Source: Planctomycetaceae bacterium (lineage in GTDB: Bacteria > Planctomycetota > Planctomycetia > Planctomycetales > Planctomycetaceae). Taken from it: a stretch of 33,702 nt of DNA. Within the stretch, counting starts at the first letter, position 1, and each line of letters starts with the position of its first letter. The stretch lies in contig JAKFVC010000028.1 of NCBI GenBank assembly GCA_021732415.1, forward strand, positions 9,187 to 42,888, given 5' to 3'. The notes under the pieces were generated by a model. That model did no database searches. It had not been told where the DNA came from and worked only from the letters and a program-made list of their open reading frames with translations. The translations under genes and the position numbers were made by a program. Of the stretch, positions 1 to 8,260 are shown one piece after another.

Positions 1-173
1 CGCTGTTGAGCCCCCGCCGGATCTCTCAAAATGGTAACTTCCCAGTCGCTTGGCCCCTCGGCTCAGCCGGGCCGACAACAGGTTACGGACTGCCCTTCAA
101 TTGCGATTGGAACGTCGATCCGAACAACGCAGCGTACTTGCGCGAAAACCAGGCCCAGTGGCAAGAGAAATAA
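1..173 (+). CDS. DUF1559 domain protein, C-terminal fragment
   Basis: Only the last 56 residues are in the window; the gene starts upstream of base 1. The tail ends [10 protein letters not shown], then VDPNN, then ENQAQWQEK before a TAA stop. It is nearly identical to the tail of the complete DUF1559 gene at 573-1667, so the two are tandem paralogues. DUF1559 proteins are abundant in Planctomycetes and have a type IV pilin-like N-terminus; their role is not established. A strong hairpin (313-343) follows 140 bases downstream. The family call rests on similarity to the neighbour and is secure; function is unknown. Confidence 0.85.
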   Translation, partial: LLSPRRISQNGNFPVAWPLGSAGPTTGYGLPFNCDWNVDPNNAAYLRENQAQWQEK

Positions 174-572
174 TTCAGCTCTCAGGCTGATGAAATCGTA
201 AGTAACTGGTTTTTAATCAGAGAATTCTGGACGTCATTCCAGCCGATAGTGCTTCAGGCAATTGAGGCCAGTTCTGCAACGGAATGAAGTACACGCTGAG
301 TCGACTTAAGTGGCACCCCGCCGAGTGTTTTCGTGCGGGGTGCTGCTATTTGATGGCGTCACGACAGGCGTTTCGACCGCGAGTCGCTTATAGGATTCTG
401 AGATTGTTATATCTTGTATTGATATCTCGTAATTGCCATATGATGATTAACTTGATGCCGTGCTTGCTTTGTCCTCCCACGCAACGTCGGTTGACGTCGT
501 CGTCTTTTTCCTGGCCCGCAAATCTTGTCGGGCTATTTCTTAATTCGTCGGGAGTTTTTCTGGAGTATTGCC
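174..572. other. Intergenic region between the two DUF1559 genes
   Basis: No credible coding sequence is seen in these 399 bases. The region holds the hairpin at 313-343. An AT-richer stretch around 395-460 is the likeliest place for a promoter of the downstream DUF1559 gene, but no good -35/-10 pair stands out. A TTGACG hexamer at about 493 has no acceptable -10 partner. A GGAG at 562-565 is the ribosome binding site of the next gene. Confidence 0.5.
313..343 (+). terminator. Hairpin downstream of the first DUF1559 gene
   Basis: GCACCCCGC at 313-321 pairs perfectly with GCGGGGTGC at 335-343 around a 13-base loop. No T-run follows, so intrinsic termination is uncertain. The hairpin after the second DUF1559 gene has a related stem (CACC...GGGGTG), which suggests a conserved 3' element for the family. 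Confidence 0.55.
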
Positions 573-1667
573 ATGTACACATCAAAAGAATCGAGGCAGC
601 GGGTCGAGCATCGGTCGGGCTTCACTCTGATCGAATTGCTGGTGGTCATTGCGATCATCGCGATTCTGGTCGCCTTGTTGTTGCCCGCTGTGCAACAAGC
701 CCGCGAAGCAGCTCGCAAGTCGCAGTGCAAAAACAACCTCAAGCAAATCGGCGTGGCGTTGCACACGTTCTACGACACGTACAACCATTTCCCGGTAGGC
801 ACCGCAGCGGGCTGGGACTTCACCGGTAACGTCGCCCAAACACAAAATGCCCACTATCAAACTCCTTGCTGGATGACCTACATCTTGGCGTGGATGGATA
901 ACCCCACCTTGGCCGAAGACCTGTTGCCGTGGACTTACGTGGGCGACAAGCGCATGGACGGTGGGACAGAAGTGCAGATCGCCAAGGTGATCGCCTCGGC
1001 CGGGGGCGTACTCGATCCGAACATTGTCAACTATGCCAAGAAGATCATTCCGTCTTACAAGTGCCCCTCGGCCTTGAACACGGATCTATCAAGTTGGGGG
1101 ACCGGGACGGCTTCATATGCAGGAAATCAAGGCCCGAACGGAAATGATGGGATCTTCCACTTCAACGGCTCTATTTCTCGGATCGGAGATTGCACCGACG
1201 GGCTGACGTACACAGTCGCGGTCATGGAAGCGGGCGCGAGTGGGGGTTCCCCGGTGACTGGCTGGAGCTCAAATCACACCTACCAGCCCGCTTGGATTGG
1301 TTCTGCCAGCGGTTCGGATATGAACTCACATTGCCTGCGGTATGGCGGTCGGCAGGAATGGTGGAGTCGAATTAACGCACCTCACGTGTATGCCCCCGCA
1401 AGCGGCCACCCGGTCGGCATGCATGCACTGGCCGCCGATGGGGCCGTGCATTGGGTCACCAATACGATGAGCCATGCGATCTGGACTTCGCTGTGCAGTT
1501 CCAAGCGGATCTCGACGGCCACTGGCAATTATTATTCGCCTAACTGGCCGTTGGGTTCAGGCGCAAATAATACAGGTTACGGCCTCCCCTTCAATTGCGA
1601 TTGGAGCGTCGATCCGAATAACACGTCGTATTTGAAAGAGAATCAGGCTCAATGGCAAGAAAAGTAA
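573..1667 (+). CDS. DUF1559 domain protein with prepilin-type N-terminus
   Basis: A 364-residue protein. Residues about 17-40 carry a prepilin-type cleavage and methylation signal ([18 protein letters not shown]) followed by a hydrophobic helix. Next comes the DUF1559 signature [18 protein letters not shown] and [11 protein letters not shown]. Near the C-terminus the [12 protein letters not shown] segment matches the family's usual DGSVRF-like motif. I start at ATG 573 rather than an in-frame GTG/ATG about 48 bases upstream, because GGAG lies at 562-565 with 7-base spacing and because the prepilin leader is then of normal length. These proteins are expected at the inner membrane or cell surface, possibly as pseudopilin-like assemblies, but no function is established. 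It is a tandem duplicate of the gene ending at 173, and a good terminator follows at 1706. Confidence 0.93.
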   Translation: MYTSKESRQRVEHRSGFTLIELLVVIAIIAILVALLLPAVQQAREAARKSQCKNNLKQIGVALHTFYDTYNHFPVGTAAGWDFTGNVAQTQNAHYQTPCWMTYILAWMDNPTLAEDLLPWTYVGDKRMDGGTEVQIAKVIASAGGVLDPNIVNYAKKIIPSYKCPSALNTDLSSWGTGTASYAGNQGPNGNDGIFHFNGSISRIGDCTDGLTYTVAVMEAGASGGSPVTGWSSNHTYQPAWIGSASGSDMNSHCLRYGGRQEWWSRINAPHVYAPASGHPVGMHALAADGAVHWVTNTMSHAIWTSLCSSKRISTATGNYYSPNWPLGSGANNTGYGLPFNCDWSVDPNNTSYLKENQAQWQEK

Positions 1668-1705
1668 GCTGGCGATCGTTGGTAAAAATTCAACGTGATC
1701 TTTCG

Positions 1706-1744
1706 CACCTCGTCGGCCAATGTCCGGCGGGGTGTTTTGTTTTT
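1706..1744 (+). terminator. Rho-independent terminator of the DUF1559 gene
   Basis: CACCTCGTCGG at 1706-1716 pairs with CCGGCGGGGTG at 1724-1734, an 11-bp stem with two G-T pairs and a 7-base loop. It is followed directly by TTTTGTTTTT. The geometry is that of a classical intrinsic terminator, 38 bases after the stop codon. Confidence 0.85.
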
Positions 1745-1794
1745 AGCGGGCATCCCCGAAGATGGTACGGTAGGTTTCAGGTGGATCGCTCGAA

Positions 1795-2220
1795 TTGATT
1801 TGGCGGATACAACGTAGCCGCGACATCCAGGTAGCGGCATTCGCCAGAATGCGGCCACTGAAATCGCTGACGGCGTTGCCATCAGTGCTGAAATATCAAT
1901 TGAGAATGGAGACTTCCGTGCGCAGTACGTTGATTTATGGCCTGGTGGTGTGCGGTCAGGATCAGAAAGTCTTAGCGTCGGTCATTCGCGGAATCGTCAA
2001 GCTGGAAGTGACAACGGAGCAATTGAAGGCCAACAAGATCCCCGTCCTGGTGATCTATGGAGATCGCGAGGGCGAGGCTCAGGAACGCATCGGCCGGGTC
2101 ATCCCGGTACTCGCCGAGGCCGAAGTTCAGGTGATCGCAGGTGGCGACCATATGACAACCTTTGCGCGCCCTGAATTCCGCGCGGCCCTCCACAAGTTTC
2201 TGAACTCGCGGCAGAATTGA
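1795..2220 (+). pseudogene. Alpha/beta-hydrolase C-terminal remnant
   Basis: From about base 1950 the reading frame encodes a recognisable C-terminal third of an alpha/beta hydrolase. IPVLVIYGDREG is the strand and loop that usually carry the catalytic acid. AGGDHMTTF carries the catalytic histidine, and FRAALHKFL is the terminal helix. Upstream of about 1950 the frame is not hydrolase-like, and the N-terminal half with the GxSxG nucleophile is absent from all frames between 1745 and 1950. I therefore call it a decayed or truncated gene rather than a small functional one. It lies between the terminator at 1706-1744 and the kinase. No promoter or ribosome binding site was recognised. The remnant could still be translated from an internal ATG such as 1908, but it would lack the nucleophile. 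Confidence 0.65.
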
Positions 2221-2359
2221 TTGGCAGTGGATCGACGCGGTATTGTGGCGACCGTCGCGGCTCTTCAAGATCGGGATATTCTCGATCGGTGAATTCATTT
2301 ATCCTGCCTTTCTGGATCGGCAATACGCATCCCCTCGGTTAGCACACTCTGAACCACCC

Positions 2360-5300
2360 ATGCACGAAAAGCACTTGATCCTGGCAGTCCTGGCGTTTGA
2401 ATCCAAGCTCATCAATCTCGCGCAGCTTACGGAGGCGTGCGAATCTTGGACGTCCGACAATTCGGCCTGCTTGACCGACATCCTGCAGCAACGGGGCTGG
2501 GTGGATGGGGCGAGTCTCGCAGTGTTGGAGGAACAGTTCCAATCCCGGCTCGTTCCAAGTCAGACGGGCTCCCTGGGAACGTTGAACGGCCTGGTTGAAG
2601 TTGACTTCGGATTGGCCGCGAGTGCCTTGCAGGACACCGGTGGTAATCAGTCGGTCGGCACGCTCCCGCGTGGAATTCCGGAATTGCTGGAATCGCTCAG
2701 CAACGAAATGGGAAATTCCTCGTCTCCCCCGGAGCGCTATACCTGGGTCAGCCAGGTGGGCAAGGGGGGCCTGGGTCAGGTCTGGCTGGCGCGGGACAAC
2801 GACTTGGTCCGCGAAGTGGCGCTGAAGGAGATCAAGGCCGAGGCAATGTCGAGCGAGGCCGTGAAGCGGCTCATCAAAGAAGCCCAGATTACGGGTCAGC
2901 TACAGCATCCCAACATCGTACCGGTGTATGAAGTGCGCCGTGGCGAACGGCCGTTTTACACGATGAAATTGGTCCGTGGTAAAACGCTCGCTGCGACCAT
3001 CAAGGAACATCACGAAAAACGACGCGCGGGACACGAAGATCCGCTCGCCATGACCCTGCTGATGAGCGTCTTCGTCAACATCTGCGACGCCCTGGCTTAT
3101 GCCCATTCACGCGGCATCATTCATCGTGATCTAAAGCCGCAGAATATCGTGCTGGGAGATTTCGGTGAGGCCATCGTCCTCGACTGGGGACTGGCTCGAA
3201 GACTGCATGGCGATCAGGACGATGACGCCGAGCGTGACCACACTCAGGTCTCGCCGGTGGCGCTGTCGGACGATGCCCATACTGATGCCACCCAAACGGG
3301 TGCCGCACTGGGTACGCCGGCCTACATGTCCCCCGAGCAGGCCGCCGGCCGGGTTGATCTGATGGATCCCCGGACTGATATCTACGGTCTCGGGGCCATC
3401 CTGTTCGAGATTCTGACCGGGCATCCGCCGCATCGCAAACCGGAGCAGATTGATCCTCACAGTTCCCACTTCCATCCACCCCAGCATGCTCCTTCGACCA
3501 ATAAAACATTTCCCGTGAATGGGTTATTCGCGCTGCTGGCCCAGATCAGCACGGGGCCCACGCCTCACATTCGCGAGCTCAATCCCGGTACACCCATCGA
3601 GCTGGATGCCATCTGCGCACGAGCGATGGCCCGGGAACGCGACAATCGCTTTCAGACGGCCAAGGACTTCAAAGAGGCCCTGCTGGAATATCACATTCAC
3701 AAAAGAAGCATTGAATTGGCGGCCGATGCCAGCACCCAATTGGAGTCTGCCAAAAAAACCCGCCTGTATATTGAATTTAACCGTGCATTGTTCGGATTCG
3801 AGGAAGCAGCGCGGCAGTGGCCCGAGAATGTGCGGGCCGCGGATGGCAAGCGGGAAGCACAGATCGCGTTTGCCCAGGCCGCTTTTGCCCGTGGCGACTT
3901 TGATCTGGCCGAGTCTCTGCTCGACGTGGAAATTCCCGAACAAAAGGCGCTGCGAGTCACCATTCATCAAGCGGCTGAGGAGCGGGAGAATCGTCACCAC
4001 CGCATCCGGTTTCTGCGTCGGTTCAGCCTGGCAACCAGTCTGTCGGTGGCCATTGTCGCCAGCACCGCGGCCATCTGGGTGAACAACGAACGTCTCCGGG
4101 CATTGCTCGCCCGCGAGGATGCGAAAGTTGCTCAAACCCAGGAGGCCCAACAGCGGCGGGTCGCCGAGCGTGAGCAACTGGTCGCGGTCGAGCAAACCAA
4201 AGCCGCCCAGCGCGAACGCCAGATTGCCGACGAACAAACGCGCGTGGCCATCCGGGAACGCCAGATCGCCGATGAGCAAACCAAAGTCGCGATCCGGGAG
4301 CGACAGAAAGCCGCCGAACAACTCGAACGGGCCGATCGCACCGCCGAGGAGGCGCGCTGGGGAAGATACATCGCCAGCCTGCGACTGGCCGCAATCCAGT
4401 TGGATAATCGATCCATTGCGTTCTGCAATCAAACCCTGCAAACCGGACGTCCGCGCGGCATGGAGTCGGATTTGCGCGGTTGGGAATGGAACTATCTGTG
4501 GAATCAAACGCACTCCGATCTCCTGACCATCCAGAGTCACACAGCCGCGGTGCAAAGTGTGAGTTTCAGCCAGGACAGTAGACGTCTCGTCAGCGGAAGT
4601 TGGGACCATACCATCAAGCTGTGGGACGCACTCACCGGCGAGAAACTCCACACTCTCGAGGGGCACACCGGTTGGGTCCGGAGTGTCGGTTTCAGTCACG
4701 ATGGCTCGAGAATCGTCAGCAGCAGCGACGACTTGACGGTGAAGATCTGGGATGCCCGAACAGGCCAGGAAATACGTACTTTGAAAGGACATGACGGCAC
4801 GGTCCAGTGCGCGGCATTCAGTCCGGACGGTTCGCACATCGTCAGCAGCAGCAATGATCAAACCTTGAAGGTCTGGAATGCCAAAACCGGTGAGCTCCAA
4901 CAGACGTTGACCGGGCACAAGGCCTCCGTATTGACTGTCGCGTTCAGCCCTGACGGGAAGTTGGTCGTCAGCGGTAGCGATGATCACACCGCCAAGATCT
5001 GGGATGTTCAAACGGGAAAAGTGACCCAAGACTTTGCCGAGCATTCCGCCCCCGTTCAGAGCGCGAGTTTCAGCCCCGATGGCCTGCGAATCGTCAGCGG
5101 CAGCAGGGAAGGACTGGTACTCGTCTGGAATCCCAACACGGTGTCCATCGAACAAACCTTTGTGGGACATACGGGATGGATCCGGAGCGTCGTTTTCACT
5201 CCCTCAGGCCAACGCATCGTGAGTGCCAGCGACGACAAAACGATCAAGGTCTGGGATCTCCTGACTGGTGAAGAGAAATTCACTCTGCAGGGACACACTG

Positions 5301-6472
5301 ATGGCGTGGCCTGCGTCCACGTCAGTCCCGATGACAAACGGATCGTCAGTGGCAGTTATGACAAGTCGATCAAGATCTGGGATGCGCAGACGGGCCAGGA
5401 AGGTTTGACCCTGAGCGGCCATCAGGGGAGCGTGCAAAGCGTGGCGTTTGGCCCCGACAATCGTCATGTCGCCAGTGCCAGCAGCGACAAGACAATCAAA
5501 GTCTGGGACATCCAAGCCGGCGCGGTAAGCATGACACTGACCGGGCACACCGGCTGGGTCGAGTGCGTGGACTACAGCCCGGATGGACTGCTGCTGGCGA
5601 GTGCCGGAGGGGTCCGCGGTCAACCGGGCGAACTCAAGTTGTGGAATGCTCAAACTGGTGAAATGATCCGCGCGTATGACGGACATGCCGACGTCGTCAA
5701 CTGCGTGCGTTTCAGTCCGGATGGCAAACAACTGGTCAGTGGCAGTACCGACAAGACGCTCAAAGTTTGGGATGTCGCGACGGGTGAGTTAATCCGCACC
5801 GCGCAGGGGCACACGGCGGCCGTCACGTGTGTCAGCTTTGGTCCGCTGGGGAGGCGATTTGTCAGTGGCAGCGTCGACAAGACGTTGAAGGTCTGGAACG
5901 CTGACACCGGGAAGGAGACTCACACCATGCGAGGGCATTCCGAGATGGTGCGCTCGGTCAGTTTCAGTCCGAACATGTTGCGCGTCGTCAGCGGCGCCGG
6001 TACGAGCGGCGAACCGGGAGAGCTGAAAATCTGGGACATCCTGACGGGACAAGAGACCTTCTCGCTGCAGGGACATCAAGACGCCGTGCAAAGCGTGAGT
6101 TTCAGCATGGACGGCAAACGCATTTTAAGCGCGAGCCAGGAAGGCCGGATCAAAATCTGGGACACCGCGTCCGGCCAAGAGTTACTCGCACTCCAGGGAC
6201 ACTCCGGCGGCATCACGAGTTCCACGTTCTGTCGCAGCGACCTGCACATCCTCAGCGGTAATCAGGATGGCACACTCAAGATCTGGGACGGCAGCCCGGA
6301 ATCTCAAACTGCCGGACGTGCCATCGATCGCGAGGCCCGCACGGCGTTGATGCTGCTGCGTCCGAAGTTCCCCGATCGCGAGAAGCTGATGGCCGCCCTC
6401 CGCGACGACCCGACGCTGACGCCCGCGGCGAGGGAGAAGGCGCTTGGTTGGATCGCGGCGCTGCAGAAGTGA
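2360..6472 (+). CDS. Ser/Thr protein kinase with transmembrane helix, coiled coil and 14 WD40 repeats
   Basis: 1370 residues. Residues 1-60 form a helical N-terminal module seen in planctomycete kinases. The kinase domain (about 127-430) has the glycine loop GKGGLGQVW, VALK with K156, HRDLKPQN with catalytic D257, DWG (D275) replacing DFG, and GTPAYMSPEQA after an acidic activation-loop insert. A helical TPR-like stretch follows, then one transmembrane helix near 556-574 and a charged coiled coil rich in RQIADEQT-type repeats (about 580-660). Residues about 718-1310 are 14 WD40 repeats, enough for two seven-bladed propellers. A short helical tail ends the protein. The kinase is predicted to be cytoplasmic, with the propellers across the membrane as a sensor or scaffold. 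ATG 2360 is chosen because the N-terminal module begins there; no clear Shine-Dalgarno is visible. Substrate unknown. Confidence 0.93.
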   Translation: MHEKHLILAVLAFESKLINLAQLTEACESWTSDNSACLTDILQQRGWVDGASLAVLEEQFQSRLVPSQTGSLGTLNGLVEVDFGLAASALQDTGGNQSVGTLPRGIPELLESLSNEMGNSSSPPERYTWVSQVGKGGLGQVWLARDNDLVREVALKEIKAEAMSSEAVKRLIKEAQITGQLQHPNIVPVYEVRRGERPFYTMKLVRGKTLAATIKEHHEKRRAGHEDPLAMTLLMSVFVNICDALAYAHSRGIIHRDLKPQNIVLGDFGEAIVLDWGLARRLHGDQDDDAERDHTQVSPVALSDDAHTDATQTGAALGTPAYMSPEQAAGRVDLMDPRTDIYGLGAILFEILTGHPPHRKPEQIDPHSSHFHPPQHAPSTNKTFPVNGLFALLAQISTGPTPHIRELNPGTPIELDAICARAMARERDNRFQTAKDFKEALLEYHIHKRSIELAADASTQLESAKKTRLYIEFNRALFGFEEAARQWPENVRAADGKREAQIAFAQAAFARGDFDLAESLLDVEIPEQKALRVTIHQAAEERENRHHRIRFLRRFSLATSLSVAIVASTAAIWVNNERLRALLAREDAKVAQTQEAQQRRVAEREQLVAVEQTKAAQRERQIADEQTRVAIRERQIADEQTKVAIRERQKAAEQLERADRTAEEARWGRYIASLRLAAIQLDNRSIAFCNQTLQTGRPRGMESDLRGWEWNYLWNQTHSDLLTIQSHTAAVQSVSFSQDSRRLVSGSWDHTIKLWDALTGEKLHTLEGHTGWVRSVGFSHDGSRIVSSSDDLTVKIWDARTGQEIRTLKGHDGTVQCAAFSPDGSHIVSSSNDQTLKVWNAKTGELQQTLTGHKASVLTVAFSPDGKLVVSGSDDHTAKIWDVQTGKVTQDFAEHSAPVQSASFSPDGLRIVSGSREGLVLVWNPNTVSIEQTFVGHTGWIRSVVFTPSGQRIVSASDDKTIKVWDLLTGEEKFTLQGHTDGVACVHVSPDDKRIVSGSYDKSIKIWDAQTGQEGLTLSGHQGSVQSVAFGPDNRHVASASSDKTIKVWDIQAGAVSMTLTGHTGWVECVDYSPDGLLLASAGGVRGQPGELKLWNAQTGEMIRAYDGHADVVNCVRFSPDGKQLVSGSTDKTLKVWDVATGELIRTAQGHTAAVTCVSFGPLGRRFVSGSVDKTLKVWNADTGKETHTMRGHSEMVRSVSFSPNMLRVVSGAGTSGEPGELKIWDILTGQETFSLQGHQDAVQSVSFSMDGKRILSASQEGRIKIWDTASGQELLALQGHSGGITSSTFCRSDLHILSGNQDGTLKIWDGSPESQTAGRAIDREARTALMLLRPKFPDREKLMAALRDDPTLTPAAREKALGWIAALQK

Positions 6473-6504
6473 TGTCCTTCGACGCGGGGTAGATTCCGCG
6501 ATTT

Positions 6505-6533
6505 TTGGAAATTGGCTCGAAGTACGTTACTAT
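6505..6533 (+). promoter_or_regulatory. Candidate sigma70-type promoter for the DUF1501 gene
   Basis: TTGGAA at 6505-6510 and TACTAT at 6528-6533 are separated by 17 bases in the 201-base gap after the kinase gene. The spacing is ideal but the match is moderate, and the leader to ATG 6674 would be about 135 bases. This is inference only. Confidence 0.3.
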
Positions 6534-6673
6534 CATAGCCAGACTGACTCCGATCCAATTTCGAAAAATCGTAGACCCGACCCCTGACGGATTACCCAGC
6601 CGTCGAGATCGGTCGATATAATCAGATAATGTTTTCGTCGCGCAGATGTCGTGATTTCTGAGGATTTTTCTAG

Positions 6674-7999
6674 ATGTTACAATTCAATGGGCCTCAGTTT
6701 CCGTACTGTGATGGGATCAGCCGCCGCTCTTTTCTGCAAATTGGCGGATTGGCCGTCGGTGGTCTGACGTTGCCGCAACTGCTGCGAGCAGAACAACATG
6801 CGGGTACGCCATCCAATAAATCCGTGATCATGGTCTACTTGTCCGGGGGAATTTCCCACCAGGATACGTTTGACCTGAAAATGGACGCACCCGCTGAAAT
6901 CCGCGGCGAATTCAATCCCATCAGTACCAATCTGCCGGGAGCTCAAATTTGTGAGCTACTCCCGAAGATGGCTCAGGTGATGGACAAAACGATCACCATT
7001 CGTTCGATCGTCGGCCTGCGGGACGAGCACACGAGTTTCCAAAATCTGACCGGTTATTCTATGGGCGAGGCCCAGCGCGACGGGCGGCCGACATTGGGTG
7101 CGGTGATCTCCAAAGTGGCGGGGCAGACCGACCCAGTCACCCCCGCGTTCGTGGACCTGTTCCCCACGATGCAGCATAAACCGTACAACAGCCCGACGGC
7201 CGGTTATCTGGGACACAGCTACAGTTCAGTTCGTGCCGATGGCGAAGACCTCGCCAGCATGAAATTGCGATATGTGAATCCCGGCCAGTTCGACGAACGC
7301 CGCAAGCTGCGAGCCCAGATCGATGACTTCAAAAAGTCGGTCGATAAATCGAGCGGCGGTGGCATGGATACGATCTATCAGCGAGCCTTCGACGTGCTGA
7401 CCTCCAGCAAACTGGTCACTGCGCTGGACGTCGAGAAGGAGGACCCGAAAGTTCGCGAACGGTACGGCAAGGGCTCACCGAAACATCTGGGGGACGGTGC
7501 CCCGATGTGGAACGACCAACTGTTGACCGCCCGCCGCCTGGTCGAGGCCGGCGTCCGGTGCGTCACCGTGGCCTATGGTTTCTGGGACACGCACGGCGGC
7601 AACTTCCGGCACATGAAGCAACACCTGCCGCTGTTTGACACCGGAATTTCAGCCCTGATCGAAGACATCTACGCCCGTGGGCTCGATAAAGATGTCACGG
7701 TAGTCGTCTGGGGTGAATTCGGCCGGACTCCAAAGATCAACAAAGACGCCGGCCGCGATCACTGGGCCCGAGTCAGCAACTGTTTGCTGGCAGGCGGTGG
7801 CATGAAGGTTGGTCAGGTCATTGGTTCAACCGACAAGATCGGCGACTCAGCGGCGACGCGACCTGTCCATTATCTCGATGTGCTGGCCACGGTTTACCAC
7901 AACCTGGGGATCGATCCGCACGAGTTCGTCCGCGACATTTCCGAACGACCGGTGCCAATTCTACCCGAGGCAGCACGGGTGATCGCGGAAGCCGTTTAG
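6674..7999 (+). CDS. DUF1501 protein with Tat signal
   Basis: A 441-residue protein of the DUF1501 family, which belongs to the alkaline phosphatase/sulfatase-like fold group and is very abundant in Planctomycetes. The N-terminus has a twin-arginine signal, SRRSFLQIGGLAVGGLTLP, so export in folded form is expected. Family motifs include MVYLSGGISHQDTFDLK near residue 55 and a C-terminal VVWGEFGRTPKINKDAGRDHW block with likely metal-binding D and H residues. The gene starts at ATG 6674, with AGGA about ten bases upstream. DUF1501 genes usually sit beside a PSD1 (DUF1549/DUF1553) gene, as at 28611-33378. This one has no PSD1 neighbour and follows the kinase after about 200 bases, so it may be transcribed alone. 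Substrate unknown. Confidence 0.92.
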   Translation: MLQFNGPQFPYCDGISRRSFLQIGGLAVGGLTLPQLLRAEQHAGTPSNKSVIMVYLSGGISHQDTFDLKMDAPAEIRGEFNPISTNLPGAQICELLPKMAQVMDKTITIRSIVGLRDEHTSFQNLTGYSMGEAQRDGRPTLGAVISKVAGQTDPVTPAFVDLFPTMQHKPYNSPTAGYLGHSYSSVRADGEDLASMKLRYVNPGQFDERRKLRAQIDDFKKSVDKSSGGGMDTIYQRAFDVLTSSKLVTALDVEKEDPKVRERYGKGSPKHLGDGAPMWNDQLLTARRLVEAGVRCVTVAYGFWDTHGGNFRHMKQHLPLFDTGISALIEDIYARGLDKDVTVVVWGEFGRTPKINKDAGRDHWARVSNCLLAGGGMKVGQVIGSTDKIGDSAATRPVHYLDVLATVYHNLGIDPHEFVRDISERPVPILPEAARVIAEAV

Positions 8000-8020
8000 T
8001 GGCGTGTATCGTGGGACGTT

Positions 8021-8247
8021 GTCGTAGGACGGGTCTCCAGGCCCGTCCAAGCCTGTAACATTGGACGCGATAAAAGTTCGTCCCTCGCGATCTTCGCGCA
8101 GCGCACGACTTGCATACAGAAACCCCTCTCGAATTCTCCACTGTCTCATCCCCAGCACACCGTGCGCTGCGCGAGGCTCGGGTGAGATGAATTTGTTTCA
8201 TTTCGAGAGTTACAGGCTCGGACGGGCCTGGAGACCCGTCCTACGAC
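8021..8247. repeat. Inverted pair of GTAG-foot REP-like hairpins with concentric palindromes
   Basis: A 39-bp arm at 8021-8059 matches the reverse complement of 8209-8247 with one mismatch. Each arm contains a GTAG foot and its own stem, GGACGGG...CCCGTCC (8024-8048 plus, 8220-8244 minus). Inside, 8088-8107 pairs with 8161-8180 with two or three mismatches about the same centre near 8134, where a GAATTC sits. The whole 227-bp unit lies between the convergent DUF1501 and UvrC genes. GTAG-footed palindromes are the known signature of REP elements moved by RAYT transposases; membership here is inferred. Confidence 0.85.
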
Positions 8248-8260
8248 GCCCCACGAGCCG

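Noticed and set aside
1814-1838. Additional GTAG-foot REP hairpin
   Set aside because: Begins with GTAGCCGC, but only a 5-bp stem forms and it lacks the TC-CCA(A)G core of the others.
3524-5170. 548-residue open frame antisense to the kinase
   Set aside because: It is the shadow of the WD40 and kinase coding sequence in a GC-rich gene; the composition follows the opposite strand and no family is recognisable.
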